Assembly (NCBI GenBank): GCA_913030835.1
Contig: CAJWDP010000006.1
Coordinates: 1 to 64,000 of the forward strand
Direction of reading: 5' to 3'
From: an uncultured Flavobacteriales bacterium
GTDB taxonomy: Bacteria; Bacteroidota; Bacteroidia; Flavobacteriales_D; Parvicellaceae
DNA: 64,000 nt
A program made the position numbers and the translations under genes. How positions within the stretch are numbered: position 1 is the stretch's first letter; each line of letters begins with the position of its first letter. Positions 1 through 8,567 of the stretch are shown piece by piece. The notes beneath the pieces are model-generated. The model made no database searches. It saw only the letters and a program-made list of their open reading frames with translations, and was not told the DNA's origin.

Positions 1-188
1 TTAATAAGCCTCGCCTCTACATCCATCTTATTCGATTCACTTGAAAGATGAACCTTTACTGGAGTTGATACAGTTGAAGTCTTCTTGGGGTGGGCTATTT
101 TCTCCGTTTTAATCGTGTTTGTGGTTTGTGCAATACTAACTGCACATCCGAAAAACAGGAGCATGGATAAAGCAATTGCTTTTTTCAT
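1..188 (-). CDS. Small exported protein, 3' part outside the window
   Basis: An open frame starts with ATG at 188 and is still open at the window edge after 62 codons, so the C-terminus is missing. The N-terminus is a clear export signal: MKKAIALSMLLFFGC followed by AVSIAQTT. Two processing routes are possible: lipidation at the Cys of LFFGC, or signal peptidase I cleavage after SIA, leaving the N-terminal Gln common in exported Bacteroidota proteins. The visible mature part is low in complexity and rich in Lys, Thr and Ser. I do not recognise a family. The 156 bp upstream (189-344) hold no gene that I can see. Confidence 0.55.
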   Translation of the reverse strand, partial: MKKAIALSMLLFFGCAVSIAQTTNTIKTEKIAHPKKTSTVSTPVKVHLSSESNKMDVEARLI

Positions 189-344
189 ACATCAATGGTT
201 TACTAGTAGTTTTCACGGCGCTGCACATTCTATTTACGAATACAACACAATATTTAGACGAAATGTGACTAGAAAAGTTGCACAAAATTCAACTTGCTTT
301 AGGTTGCTAAATATTTTTCACAACCTCTTTACGATTGAAGCATA

Positions 345-1010
345 TTAATAATCGGGCAATATTTTTTCTTGATATGCCTTTTGCCATTGTTCTTTCGTTG
401 CAACCGAAAGTAAAAATGGATCATCAATATTGTCTATTTTGTATTTGGATATTTGATCGGGCGTATATTTCCAATTCGGGTTTGGTATGTCGAACATCAA
501 TACAATGCGATCTTCTTCACTGTTGTTCCAAGCTTCGTGTTCAAAAGAATCATCGAATATTACCAGTTCCCCCTCCTTCCATACATGTTCACTTGAACCT
601 ACCCGAATCTTGCACAGTTCTCCCTCGGGAACTACCAATGGCAAATGGCAGCGCAAAACCATTTTTGAATACCCTTTGTGGGGTAATATGTGGGTATTGG
701 CGGGCAACCAAGAAAAATCACATGATATTATTTCCTCCATGCTATCAATCAAAGAAGCCGTTTTCGGACAGAGGTTCGAATGACGAAGGTTTTTCATTTG
801 AAAAAAAATAAATGTGAATACTTTCCAAGGGGCTTTGATTTTACTTTTGACATAATCCGGAAACGTATTCATCCATTCGGAAGAGTCGTACAACTTCAAT
901 AATTCAATTAGCTCAGCTCGAATGACTGGAAAATTTTCAACGAGATTCCCTAAAAATGGAAATTCCTCAGAATCATAAAAATACTTCGGGTTCTTATCTG
1001 TTCTATCCAT
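345..1010 (-). CDS. Aspartyl/asparaginyl beta-hydroxylase family dioxygenase
   Basis: 221 residues. The protein carries the signature of the Asp/Asn beta-hydroxylase (ASPH/LpxO-type) 2-oxoglutarate and Fe(II) dioxygenases: ILPHKG near 108-113, RCHLPL at 120-125 and DDSFEHEAWN at 153-162, followed by R168. By analogy with human ASPH, H122 and H158 should be the iron ligands and R168 should bind 2-oxoglutarate. The family lacks the usual acidic third ligand, and none is seen here. There is no signal peptide, so it should be cytoplasmic. The substrate cannot be told: members act on protein Asp/Asn, free amino acids or lipid A acyl chains. It is head-to-head with a paralogue starting at 1067, and the sulfotransferase operon lies beyond that. 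Confidence 0.85.
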   Translation of the reverse strand: MDRTDKNPKYFYDSEEFPFLGNLVENFPVIRAELIELLKLYDSSEWMNTFPDYVKSKIKAPWKVFTFIFFQMKNLRHSNLCPKTASLIDSMEEIISCDFSWLPANTHILPHKGYSKMVLRCHLPLVVPEGELCKIRVGSSEHVWKEGELVIFDDSFEHEAWNNSEEDRIVLMFDIPNPNWKYTPDQISKYKIDNIDDPFLLSVATKEQWQKAYQEKILPDY

Positions 1011-1041
1011 TTTACTGTTCTAAAGTAGTACGAAATTAATA

Positions 1042-1049
1042 TATCTTTG
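1042..1049 (+). promoter_or_regulatory. Bacteroidota -7 element TATCTTTG
   Basis: An exact match to the TAnnTTTG element recognised by the Bacteroidota housekeeping sigma factor lies 18 bp before the TTG start at 1067. Transcription would begin near 1056, which supports that start. No clear -33 TTG is visible. Confidence 0.45.
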
Positions 1050-1066
1050 ACTATAAAATTCACATT

Positions 1067-1807
1067 TTGAAACTGTGGTTCAGCCTTTACGATAAAACTC
1101 GGGAGTACATCGGACAAGAGCCCCCTTATGTCGATCCCAAAACTCAAAATTGGACCGCAGATTTTGAGCTTCATTGCAACTCAATTCTAACCGAACTTAA
1201 TGCCTATTTGGAAAAGCATCAGCTTAGCTCCTATTTTAATACTTCCATGGTGAATCAACCAAATACATGGAAAACCATTTCACTGAAATGGTGGGGAATT
1301 GAATTCAAAAAACAACAAAAACATTTCCCCCGAACTGCAGCATTGCTGAAAAAATATCCTGAAATAGTTTCTCTTTCATTCAATCAATTGAGCCCAGGGG
1401 GAAGAATTCTTCCACATTGCGGTGATACCAACGCAATTTACCGATGTCATTTTGGGCTGGATATTCCTGCTCCTCTTCCTGATTGCGGATTTAGTGTAAA
1501 AGGAGAGAAACAGTCTTGGGAGAACGGCAAGTGGTTAATTTTTATGGACGCTTTTGAACACGAAGCCTGGAACCTGACTGAAAAAAATCGAATCATACTC
1601 GTTTTGGACACTGTACGTCAAGAATATACGAGTAAAAAGAACAAAGTTTTATCCGTTGTTATAACTTCTTTGTTCTTGCAAAAACGTGCAGAAAAGTTCA
1701 AATTTCTGCAAAACTCCCCTCAATGGATCATTTCAACTTTGGCTTACCTACTCCGACCTTTTGCTTTTTCAGCAATTAAAATGGTTAATTTGTTCAGGGT
1801 ATACTAA
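1067..1807 (+). CDS. Aspartyl/asparaginyl beta-hydroxylase family dioxygenase, second copy
   Basis: 246 residues, starting with TTG. An in-frame stop lies at 1037 and there is no upstream ATG. The same catalytic set as the neighbour is present: ILPHCGDTN at about 114-122, RCHFGL at 126-131 and DAFEHEAWNL at 161-170, then an Arg. H128 and H165 are the predicted Fe(II) ligands. It has about 65 more C-terminal residues than the core, ending in a hydrophobic stretch (WIISTLAYLLRPFAFSAI) that could be amphipathic or membrane-associated. It is paralogous to, and divergent from, the gene at 345-1010 with 56 bp between. The converging sulfotransferase operon ends 14 bp beyond its stop. A role in hydroxylating a product of that operon is inference from position only. 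Confidence 0.85.
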   Translation: MKLWFSLYDKTREYIGQEPPYVDPKTQNWTADFELHCNSILTELNAYLEKHQLSSYFNTSMVNQPNTWKTISLKWWGIEFKKQQKHFPRTAALLKKYPEIVSLSFNQLSPGGRILPHCGDTNAIYRCHFGLDIPAPLPDCGFSVKGEKQSWENGKWLIFMDAFEHEAWNLTEKNRIILVLDTVRQEYTSKKNKVLSVVITSLFLQKRAEKFKFLQNSPQWIISTLAYLLRPFAFSAIKMVNLFRVY

Positions 1808-1820
1808 TCGAATCCATTTT

Positions 1821-2867
1821 TCAGACGCTTTTTGAACTATTCTTTCTTCGTTTAACGAATAATTTCATACCTAATGGAATAGGCTTATATGCAGCCAATA
1901 AATACTTTCGGTATAGTTTAGCCAATCCAGTGTAATAAATCGCAGATAAACCTTTGACCTTTTTGGATACATGAGCAGGATACCCTAGTGATCTTAACCA
2001 TTCCCCACAAATTTGCTCCACTTTAAGCAAGGTCGACTCCTCCAAAACCATTTTGTACTGCCCAATTTTCGAATCACTTATATCATCACTTAAGCCACTA
2101 TGGAAGCTCCGCAATCGATGTAAGAAATCAGCATCAACATCACCTTCCTTTTGTTCTAAAAAACTTGCATAAACTCCATCCGTTTTTAGCATTTTCTCAT
2201 CGAATTTTACACCTAAAAATGAACAGGTTTTGATCAATGAAGACCTGGTATCAGCTATTAATTGTTCGTACTGGATCACACACCTATCTTGCTCTCTAAT
2301 GAAGCGCATATTAGAATACGTGTCCCTCCACAATCCGGCTAAAAAAAGAGGGTGCTGATTCCAATTCAGTGCTCTTTTTTGTTTTGAAATAATGTTATCC
2401 CTCACATCCCTCACCAAAATAATGTACCGAGCGTCAGGAAATATTTTTCTTAAACTTTTGAGGTGAAAAAAATATTTGATTTGCTTATCTACTATAACGG
2501 ATACATGGGATTTACTCTTAGTATCCAAAAAATGTAGATAGGTGAGTTTTACAATTCTATTGTAATTGAGGAACTCACGATGGTGTAACAGCGATTTTAA
2601 AAAGACCTCCTTTTTGCTGAAATACAGGTCCAAGTTCTTTTCAGCAATAGCAAAAAACTGATCCACATACGAACTGACATCCTTTTCGGACCATTCGGTT
2701 TTATGCCGGTATTTTCTCCAGAAGTACAGTGCAAAAGGTTCTTCGCTTGGAGATAGAATTTCAGAATGCAAGTTCAACATCATGCTAAACAAAGAACTTC
2801 CTGTTCGCTCAGTGCATAGTACAAAATGAATTGCGATATCATCCAGCTTTTCCTTTGAGTAAATCAT
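1821..2867 (-). CDS. Sulfotransferase family protein (third of three)
   Basis: 348 residues. The PAPS-binding 5'-phosphosulfate loop is seen as FVLCTERTGSSLF near residues 15-27. The 3'-phosphate motif is seen as YIILVRDVRDNIIS in the middle of the protein. This matches the PF13469-type sulfotransferases that move sulfate from PAPS to sugars, lipids or proteins. There is no signal peptide; the C-terminus is basic. It is the last gene of the 12111-1821 operon and starts 1 nt after the stop of the preceding sulfotransferase, so it is translationally coupled. Its P-loop starts T-E-R rather than the G-R of its two paralogues, so substrate or activity may differ. Confidence 0.85.
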   Translation of the reverse strand: MIYSKEKLDDIAIHFVLCTERTGSSLFSMMLNLHSEILSPSEEPFALYFWRKYRHKTEWSEKDVSSYVDQFFAIAEKNLDLYFSKKEVFLKSLLHHREFLNYNRIVKLTYLHFLDTKSKSHVSVIVDKQIKYFFHLKSLRKIFPDARYIILVRDVRDNIISKQKRALNWNQHPLFLAGLWRDTYSNMRFIREQDRCVIQYEQLIADTRSSLIKTCSFLGVKFDEKMLKTDGVYASFLEQKEGDVDADFLHRLRSFHSGLSDDISDSKIGQYKMVLEESTLLKVEQICGEWLRSLGYPAHVSKKVKGLSAIYYTGLAKLYRKYLLAAYKPIPLGMKLFVKRRKNSSKSV

Positions 2868-2868
2868 A

Positions 2869-3885
2869 TTATCGGAAATGGTTTACAAGAAATTTTTGCA
2901 GCCGGAACGGAAGGTAAAAAGAAATCTTTCGAATTGCAGACAAAACAACTCCTTTGACTAGATTAGGAAGAAGTTTAATCCGAATAACACTCTTTTTGTA
3001 TTTGGAAATCTGGAGAGATGGCTGGTAACCAAATTTCATACCCGTCTTTGCACAATACAATTCAAGTTTTTCAATGGTTTCAATTTCCTCATTTTTCCAT
3101 ATACCAATTCGTTCATCTGTTATCGGTTGACTTGACAAATGATGCATGTCTTGTAAAAACTCTTGTTCATTTAAGGAAATATTGGAAGGTGAATAATCAT
3201 GCTTAAAATGTAATCGAAAATCTTTCATGGTTGGTTGGAATTCAAGACCTAAAAAAGAACAAACTTCACTTAGCACTTGGTCTGTGTCAGTTATAAGGCG
3301 CTCATACTTCACAATCATACAAGAATCGCTATACTTCGTGTAATATGTATGTAAAACCTTGTTTCTTTTCGACCAAACGATTCCTCTAATTATGCCTGCA
3401 GGAATGTACTTATATGGCTGATTATTTCTAATTGAAACATAGCGATCTCTGTAATCCCTAACCAGAATTATTTTTTTTGAATTCGGGTAATACCGTTCAA
3501 TTACTTTCAAATGTTTGGTATACATTGGGTTCTTGTCAACGACTACTTTGGGATTGGGTTTGCTTCCAACACCATTATAAGAGAGATAGATACAATTAAA
3601 AAGTTCAGCCAGACTTTGGGGTTTCCGAAGCGATAGTACTTTCAAAAGTTCTTCATTATTTTGATTCCAAGCCCCTTTCAACTCGCTTTTTCTTAACCAG
3701 AGGTTGGCAACAATTGCTTTGTAATCCTTTTCGGTAAAGCCAGATTTATGTCTGAACTTAATACCAATCAAAATCAGAAAAACACTCTCCGGTACGCTAA
3801 GTATCTGAGTATGCCCGTTGAGCAAATTGCTCAGCAGAGTTGAGCCGGATCTTCCGGCACTCAATATGAAAGCATGTTCTATCAA
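2869..3885 (-). CDS. Sulfotransferase family protein (second of three)
   Basis: 338 residues. The 5'-phosphosulfate loop FILSAGRSGSTLLSNLL is at residues 6-22, and the 3'-phosphate-binding motif KIILVRDYRDRYVSI lies centrally. The start codon is TTG, whose last bases overlap the upstream stop in a TTGA arrangement (3882-3885). This mirrors the ATGA couplings elsewhere in the operon and is why I accept the TTG. It is predicted to use PAPS to sulfate an acceptor, probably a glycan or lipid given the glycosyltransferase and acyl genes upstream. That acceptor is inferred. Confidence 0.87.
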   Translation of the reverse strand: MIEHAFILSAGRSGSTLLSNLLNGHTQILSVPESVFLILIGIKFRHKSGFTEKDYKAIVANLWLRKSELKGAWNQNNEELLKVLSLRKPQSLAELFNCIYLSYNGVGSKPNPKVVVDKNPMYTKHLKVIERYYPNSKKIILVRDYRDRYVSIRNNQPYKYIPAGIIRGIVWSKRNKVLHTYYTKYSDSCMIVKYERLITDTDQVLSEVCSFLGLEFQPTMKDFRLHFKHDYSPSNISLNEQEFLQDMHHLSSQPITDERIGIWKNEEIETIEKLELYCAKTGMKFGYQPSLQISKYKKSVIRIKLLPNLVKGVVLSAIRKISFYLPFRLQKFLVNHFR

Positions 3886-4943
3886 AGACCTGTTACTTTT
3901 TGTAGCCGTTTTAATTTCAATTTTATCGGCATATAATAAATTAGGTACTCCTTGTATATGCTATACATAGCCCTCATATAAAACCAAAAATAACGAAGAA
4001 CAATCCAAACATAAAGGTTGCGATATTTCTTGGTTAAATCATACCCATATAGCAACCCAATCTTTCCACAAATTTGTTCCGAGATCTTTATTTCTTTATC
4101 CGTTAAACCGGTTTTCCAAGCATGTATACGATCCTCATAAACCGGCTCAGCCAAACCCTTAAAATGCACATTTGCAAATTCCTTCGTGCGCTGGTCTTCA
4201 ATCGAGTCAGAAACACCGCTTATCAATCTGTCTTGAAAAGCTTGTTTGTCAAACACTATATTCAGAAAGTTTGATATTCGACGCAATTCAATTTCTTGTT
4301 TCTTCACCAGATCTTCATATCGAGTTACTAAACAATCTTCATTCCCCTGAAAACGGATCAATTTCCTATGAAAAATTCTCCAACGAAAGGCATTGTATAC
4401 AACTGAACTGGGCTTGTTAAGAGATTTAGCCTTTCTACTCAAGACATTTGCCCTGTAATCCCTAACTAAAACCACAAATTTTGGATTAGGAGAAAGAGTT
4501 TTGAGCAATTTATAATGGAATGAATAGTACGGATTTTTATCTACTACAATCTTGGTTTTTCCTGACTTTTCTGCAACTGAAAATTGCTCGAAAACTGCGG
4601 ACAGGAATCCATGATAATTAATGTAAGATAGAGATTCAAAATTCAGTGAATTTGAATTCAAATTCACCAGATCAAGAGGTCTCACCTTTTGGTAAATCGA
4701 CAAATAAATTTGTGCGAATTTTTCTAACTCAATGCTTTTACCGTTCAGGGTTTTATAGTGCTTTGCAAAAAACACGGTAATCGGTATTTCCGGGATGGCT
4801 TTTACTTCGGGGATGGCATTCAACATCGTGCTCAATAATGTGCTTCCCGAACGCCCAATACCAATCAAATAATTCAGACTGGACAAATCTTCATTCTGCC
4901 CAGCTATAGTTTCAATCGATCTTTCTCTTTTTTTAGAATTCAT
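3882..4943 (-). CDS. Sulfotransferase family protein (first of three)
   Basis: 353 residues. The P-loop YLIGIGRSGSTLLSTML is at 25-41, after an N-terminal extension of about 24 polar residues. The second PAPS motif reads KFVVLVRDYRANVLS. It begins the block of three tandem sulfotransferase paralogues and lies 53 bp after the GNAT gene, the widest gap in the operon. The three proteins share only motif-level and patchy similarity, so the duplication is old and each probably has its own acceptor position. Predicted cytoplasmic. Confidence 0.87.
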   Translation of the reverse strand: MNSKKRERSIETIAGQNEDLSSLNYLIGIGRSGSTLLSTMLNAIPEVKAIPEIPITVFFAKHYKTLNGKSIELEKFAQIYLSIYQKVRPLDLVNLNSNSLNFESLSYINYHGFLSAVFEQFSVAEKSGKTKIVVDKNPYYSFHYKLLKTLSPNPKFVVLVRDYRANVLSRKAKSLNKPSSVVYNAFRWRIFHRKLIRFQGNEDCLVTRYEDLVKKQEIELRRISNFLNIVFDKQAFQDRLISGVSDSIEDQRTKEFANVHFKGLAEPVYEDRIHAWKTGLTDKEIKISEQICGKIGLLYGYDLTKKYRNLYVWIVLRYFWFYMRAMYSIYKEYLIYYMPIKLKLKRLQKVTGL

Positions 4944-4996
4944 TACTAATCGTGCCCATATAACATCCCTGAAACCTCATACGCCCAAGATTGCTG

Positions 4997-5626
4997 TCAG
5001 TAAGAACAGTTTTCCTCAAGATAAGTATTAAGCTCATCTAAATTCTCAGAACACGGCTTACCGCGAACAATTAAAGAACCATCTGAATTACTGTAAGATT
5101 TTGCTGCTTTTTTAAGCAATTTATTTTTACGATTAAATGTTTCCTTAGATAAAACATACCAAGGATTGGAAACACTTCCCTGCTTCGGCAATTGAACGTA
5201 CCCCAACATCTTATTATAGCGTTGAGCCTCCTCATTTGAATGCAATACCCGAGCAAAAGAGAGGTTACCAATTTGCAATTCATTGAATATAAAATCCAAC
5301 AAAATAAGTGAAGCAAATGTAGGATAGGGTGTCCTCAAATATTTTTCGTTCCAAATAAAAATCCCCCCTTCTCCTACTTGATCTATCACATTCACTTCCT
5401 TACAATTGATCACCCCAATGGATTCATCGCCAATGAAGATCAAAAAATAATAGTTCAGTTTGTTGTTTACACTTCTGAACCAGGCAATTTGCTCTGAAGA
5501 TGAAATCTTCTTGCGATATGCCATTCTTTTGCGAATCGCCGGATCATTGCGTTTAATTCGAATTAGTTCAATATCTTCTTCTGTAATTCTCCTGAGAGAA
5601 ATACCGTATTGCTCGAGGATTATCAT
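4997..5626 (-). CDS. GNAT family N-acyltransferase
   Basis: 209 residues. The fold matches the RimJ/PseH-like GNAT group: ISLRRITEEDIELIRIKRND at the N-terminus, beta strands with FLIFIGDESIGVINCKEV, and a helical NEEAQRYNKMLGYV segment that is usual near the end of the domain. Such enzymes transfer an acyl group from CoA or an acyl carrier protein to an amine, often the amino group of a nucleotide sugar. Its ATG overlaps the GT2 stop as ATGA. With two KAS III enzymes, an acyl carrier protein and a ketoreductase upstream, the likely donor is the hydroxyacyl chain built by those enzymes. That link is inference. Confidence 0.8.
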   Translation of the reverse strand: MIILEQYGISLRRITEEDIELIRIKRNDPAIRKRMAYRKKISSSEQIAWFRSVNNKLNYYFLIFIGDESIGVINCKEVNVIDQVGEGGIFIWNEKYLRTPYPTFASLILLDFIFNELQIGNLSFARVLHSNEEAQRYNKMLGYVQLPKQGSVSNPWYVLSKETFNRKNKLLKKAAKSYSNSDGSLIVRGKPCSENLDELNTYLEENCSY

Positions 5627-6552
5627 AGTTCGTCTCCAATTGCATAAAGTGGCATATTCTGAACCGATTTAAACACTTTATTTAAGTATTCACCAATAAT
5701 TCCTATGGCAAAAAGGATAACACCGGTTGAAAACAGAATACTGACAATTAGAGCCGCAAATCCGGGCTCTTCAATTTTTCCGATTAGTTTTCGAACAATA
5801 TAAAATGAACCGATCAAAAGATTCACAACGGCAAAGGTCAGTCCTAAATATTTGATGAAACGCAATGGGAAATCAGACGAAAACAACATCAACTCAGCGG
5901 AAGTATTAACCAAACCTCTTATGGTGTAATTACTTTTACTTCGCAAGCCCACCCGGTGCTTCATATCAACAAACTCTACGCGCTCGGTATGCCATAAACA
6001 GAGTTCATCTATGAATGAAAAACTATTTGCATTCTCCACAACAGCCTTTGCCAAGTTAATTTTTAGCAGTCGAAAACTTGAACCATGAACACGATTTTTA
6101 CCCTCTACCATTTTTGCAAAAAACCGAAACACGGCGAACATGATAATCCGAATCGGACCTCTTTTCAAGTTCGTGTAATGCGCATAGACCAGATCTGCAT
6201 CTGTTTCCAATTGTTTATTTAATAATGCTTCAACCTGTTCAGGATCTGATTCAAGATCGTCGTCCATAGTAATCACAAATTCTCCCGACGCTTTGTTAAA
6301 ACCGCAAATTGTCGCTTTATGCTGACCAAAGTTCTTCGATAATCGAACCCCCTTAATTCGAGCCAATGAATTCGACTTGATATGTCTTATGGTATCCCAT
6401 GTAGCATCAGAGCTGAAGTCATCGACAATGATCAATTCGAAATTTAATTTTTTTTGTTCAAAAGCAGTAGTAATGGAAGTAATACTGTCTTCTAGGAATT
6501 CAGCTGAATTGTAGGTTGGGATAACCACACTGTATTTTACCGAGTTCGTCAT
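5623..6552 (-). CDS. Family 2 glycosyltransferase, polyprenyl-phosphate type (ArnC/GtrB/DPM1-like)
   Basis: 309 residues from the ATG at 6552, which overlaps the upstream stop as ATGA; the frame stays open further upstream, but only inside the SDR gene. The GT-A domain shows YSVVIPTYNS, ELIIVDDFSSD, the NFGQHKATICG motif and a catalytic TMDDDLESDPEQ. Two hydrophobic segments close the protein (LGLTFAVVNLLIGSFYIV and FAALIVSILFSTGVILFAIG). This is the layout of enzymes that put a sugar from a nucleotide sugar onto undecaprenyl phosphate at the inner membrane. The product could feed the membrane GT-C-like protein encoded at 9571-12111. Confidence 0.88.
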   Translation of the reverse strand: MTNSVKYSVVIPTYNSAEFLEDSITSITTAFEQKKLNFELIIVDDFSSDATWDTIRHIKSNSLARIKGVRLSKNFGQHKATICGFNKASGEFVITMDDDLESDPEQVEALLNKQLETDADLVYAHYTNLKRGPIRIIMFAVFRFFAKMVEGKNRVHGSSFRLLKINLAKAVVENANSFSFIDELCLWHTERVEFVDMKHRVGLRSKSNYTIRGLVNTSAELMLFSSDFPLRFIKYLGLTFAVVNLLIGSFYIVRKLIGKIEEPGFAALIVSILFSTGVILFAIGIIGEYLNKVFKSVQNMPLYAIGDEL

Positions 6553-7286
6553 GCTCCAGCCGTTAAACCTCCATCTAAAATAAGATTCGTACCCGTAACC
6601 CACCTGGACGCTTCTGAAAGCAAAAAGAGCGCAGCGTTAGCCACATCTTCAGGCTCACCAAAACCCAGCAAATATTTCTTTTTATGATTTTCCAGCAATT
6701 CTTCGGGAAGACTATTCACCGTTTCCTCGAGCACTCTTGTATTTACAAGAGCTGCTTTAATGCAATTGGAACGAATATTTTTATGAGCATACTCTAGCGC
6801 AACCACCTTGCTATACGTTTCCAATGCCGCTTTAAATGCCGTGTATACAGCACCACCTTTATAAGGAAATGAGCTGGATATAGATGATATGAACACAATG
6901 GATGCACCGTTGTTTATTTTCTTCTTGCGAAGTAAAGTAGAAGTGAGCTCAACGGGGGCGTTGAAGTTAATATTTTGTATCTCTCTGATGTGCTTTTCTC
7001 CTACAAAAGAAATGGGAAAAGGTTTGACAATGCCTGCAGCATGAACAATACCATCGACATTTTGAATACAATCAACCAAATTCGCTACGCCTTGAGACGA
7101 ACTCAGATCCTCTGCTACAATTGATCCACCACAATCCTTACTGACCTCATCCAACTTGGATTCATTTCGACCCGATAAAATCAAATTGGCTCCCGATTTT
7201 GCACATTCCAAAGCACAAGCTCTGCCAATTCCAGAGGAAGCCCCAGTTATTAGGATTGTTTTATTTTGCAAACCAAACTGCTCCAT
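6549..7286 (-). CDS. Short-chain dehydrogenase/reductase, FabG-like ketoreductase
   Basis: 245 residues. Rossmann NAD(P) site TGASSGIGRACA near the N-terminus, a NAG-like HAAGIV, the catalytic Ser in SSISSSF, the YxxxK motif as YTAFK, and the FabG-like tail FLLSEASRWVTGTNLILDGG. It should reduce a 3-oxoacyl thioester to the 3-hydroxyacyl form, here probably on the operon's own acyl carrier protein. Start choice: ATG at 7286 shares a base with the upstream TGA (TGATG); a GTG at 7289 is the alternative. It is coupled downstream to the GT2 gene by an ATGA overlap. Confidence 0.87.
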   Translation of the reverse strand: MEQFGLQNKTILITGASSGIGRACALECAKSGANLILSGRNESKLDEVSKDCGGSIVAEDLSSSQGVANLVDCIQNVDGIVHAAGIVKPFPISFVGEKHIREIQNINFNAPVELTSTLLRKKKINNGASIVFISSISSSFPYKGGAVYTAFKAALETYSKVVALEYAHKNIRSNCIKAALVNTRVLEETVNSLPEELLENHKKKYLLGFGEPEDVANAALFLLSEASRWVTGTNLILDGGLTAGA

Positions 7287-8335
7287 CACAACTCAATCAT
7301 CTTGGGGCAAATTACATTATTTGTTTGAATTAATGCGTGCCCCCAGGACAATCCAACTCCGAATCCACTTAGGAGCATCTTTTTTGGTTCACTCATAACG
7401 TCAGACAATTCAGAAACAATGGTTAAAGGTATACTGGCACTGCTTGTATTGCCATACCGATCCAGAGAATACGGAACTTGATCAGGATTAAATTTCAGCT
7501 TTTTTCTGATTGATTCATTCATTAATTTGTTGGCTTGATGCATTACGAAATAGTCAAGCTGTTCCGGAGTAGTTTTGTTGTCAGCTAAAAACAGTTTGAC
7601 CGATTCAGGAACTTTTGTAATCGAGAAATTGAATACCGAGAGTCCATCCAATTGTAAATGAAGATCGGCTCTGTAGTTTCCATCCTCTCTTTTTCGCTCT
7701 TCAAGAGAATCTGCAGTTAAAAGATGTCTCATACCCCCATGAGGTATTTTAATTGCATCTTCTCCCGAACCATCAGAGTACATGGCAAAATTCCACTCGT
7801 TCTGTTCTGTCAATTCCAATAGTGTTGCCGTTCCCGCATCTCCAAACAAAGGATACGTGCTTGTATCGTTATAGGAGCAGGTGACTGTAGAGACATCACC
7901 CACCAGCAATAGTGCTTTTTGAATACCTGAAGAGCGCATGATCGACGCTGCCACACCCAATCCATAGGTATAACCTGAACAACCCAGACCGATATCAAAA
8001 GCCATACAATCCTGAGGCAGTTGCAATCTTTGCTGAGCAAGAAGTGCAGTTGAGGGCAGATAATAATCCCTGCTTTGAGTAACAAAGATTTCCAATTTTA
8101 TCTCAGACCGATCAACCCCGGTCTCTTCAAATAGCTGCTCCGCCGCTTTACAAGCATAATCTAATGTCGTTGTATATTTTGGCGCAACCCTTCTGGTTTC
8201 AACTCCAATCGTTTTTACCAGCATCCTTCTTTCCGATTCAGAGAGAACTTCATAATCGAAATTTGAAACAACCCTCTTAGGAACACATGCAGCTATTCCT
8301 TTTATGTCAACACCGGAAATAGAAAACTGAGCCAC
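7286..8335 (-). CDS. 3-oxoacyl-ACP synthase III (KAS III/FabH-like), second copy
   Basis: 349 residues. The KAS III Cys-His-Asn triad is present: C119 in DIGLGCSGYTYGL, His in VMHQANKLM, and Asn in RYGNTSSASIPL. It should condense an acyl-CoA or acyl-ACP primer with malonyl-ACP by decarboxylative Claisen condensation. It starts with GTG, one base after the acyl carrier protein stop. It is only distantly similar to the KAS III at 8567-9574, so the two probably take different primers. With the ketoreductase downstream this suggests short-chain hydroxyacyl synthesis rather than housekeeping fatty acid initiation. Confidence 0.9.
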   Translation of the reverse strand: MAQFSISGVDIKGIAACVPKRVVSNFDYEVLSESERRMLVKTIGVETRRVAPKYTTTLDYACKAAEQLFEETGVDRSEIKLEIFVTQSRDYYLPSTALLAQQRLQLPQDCMAFDIGLGCSGYTYGLGVAASIMRSSGIQKALLLVGDVSTVTCSYNDTSTYPLFGDAGTATLLELTEQNEWNFAMYSDGSGEDAIKIPHGGMRHLLTADSLEERKREDGNYRADLHLQLDGLSVFNFSITKVPESVKLFLADNKTTPEQLDYFVMHQANKLMNESIRKKLKFNPDQVPYSLDRYGNTSSASIPLTIVSELSDVMSEPKKMLLSGFGVGLSWGHALIQTNNVICPKMIEL

Positions 8336-8336
8336 A

Positions 8337-8567
8337 CTACTTTGATTTTACTAAATCGAACAATTCTTGAATTGTAGTCACCGACCTCATGTCTGCACCC
8401 GTAAGCGTTACATCGTATTCTGTATCAATTAACGCAATTATAATTAAGGCGTGCATTGAGCCCCAGTCTTCAATCGTTCTAAAATCCGTTGAGGGTTGAA
8501 GTACGCCCCTTTCAATGTCTTCAAACTCCTCTTCCAGTTTTCTAATAAATTCTTCAATTGTCATCAT
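8337..8567 (-). CDS. Dedicated acyl carrier protein
   Basis: 76 residues, acidic and helical. The phosphopantetheine attachment site is the Ser of EDWGSMHALIII, where Trp-Gly-Ser-Met replaces the usual Asp-Ser-Leu. That divergence is typical of specialised rather than housekeeping carriers. It starts at one of two successive ATGs (8567 or 8564); the first overlaps the upstream TGA as TGATG. Flanked on both sides by KAS III genes, it most likely carries the growing chain for both. A phosphopantetheinyl transferase is not seen in the window. Confidence 0.85.
   Translation of the reverse strand: MMTIEEFIRKLEEEFEDIERGVLQPSTDFRTIEDWGSMHALIIIALIDTEYDVTLTGADMRSVTTIQELFDLVKSK

Noticed and set aside
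335-811. Plus-strand open frame of 158 codons opposite the hydroxylase gene
   Set aside because: It lies antisense to a clear dioxygenase gene and has no recognisable motif or signal.
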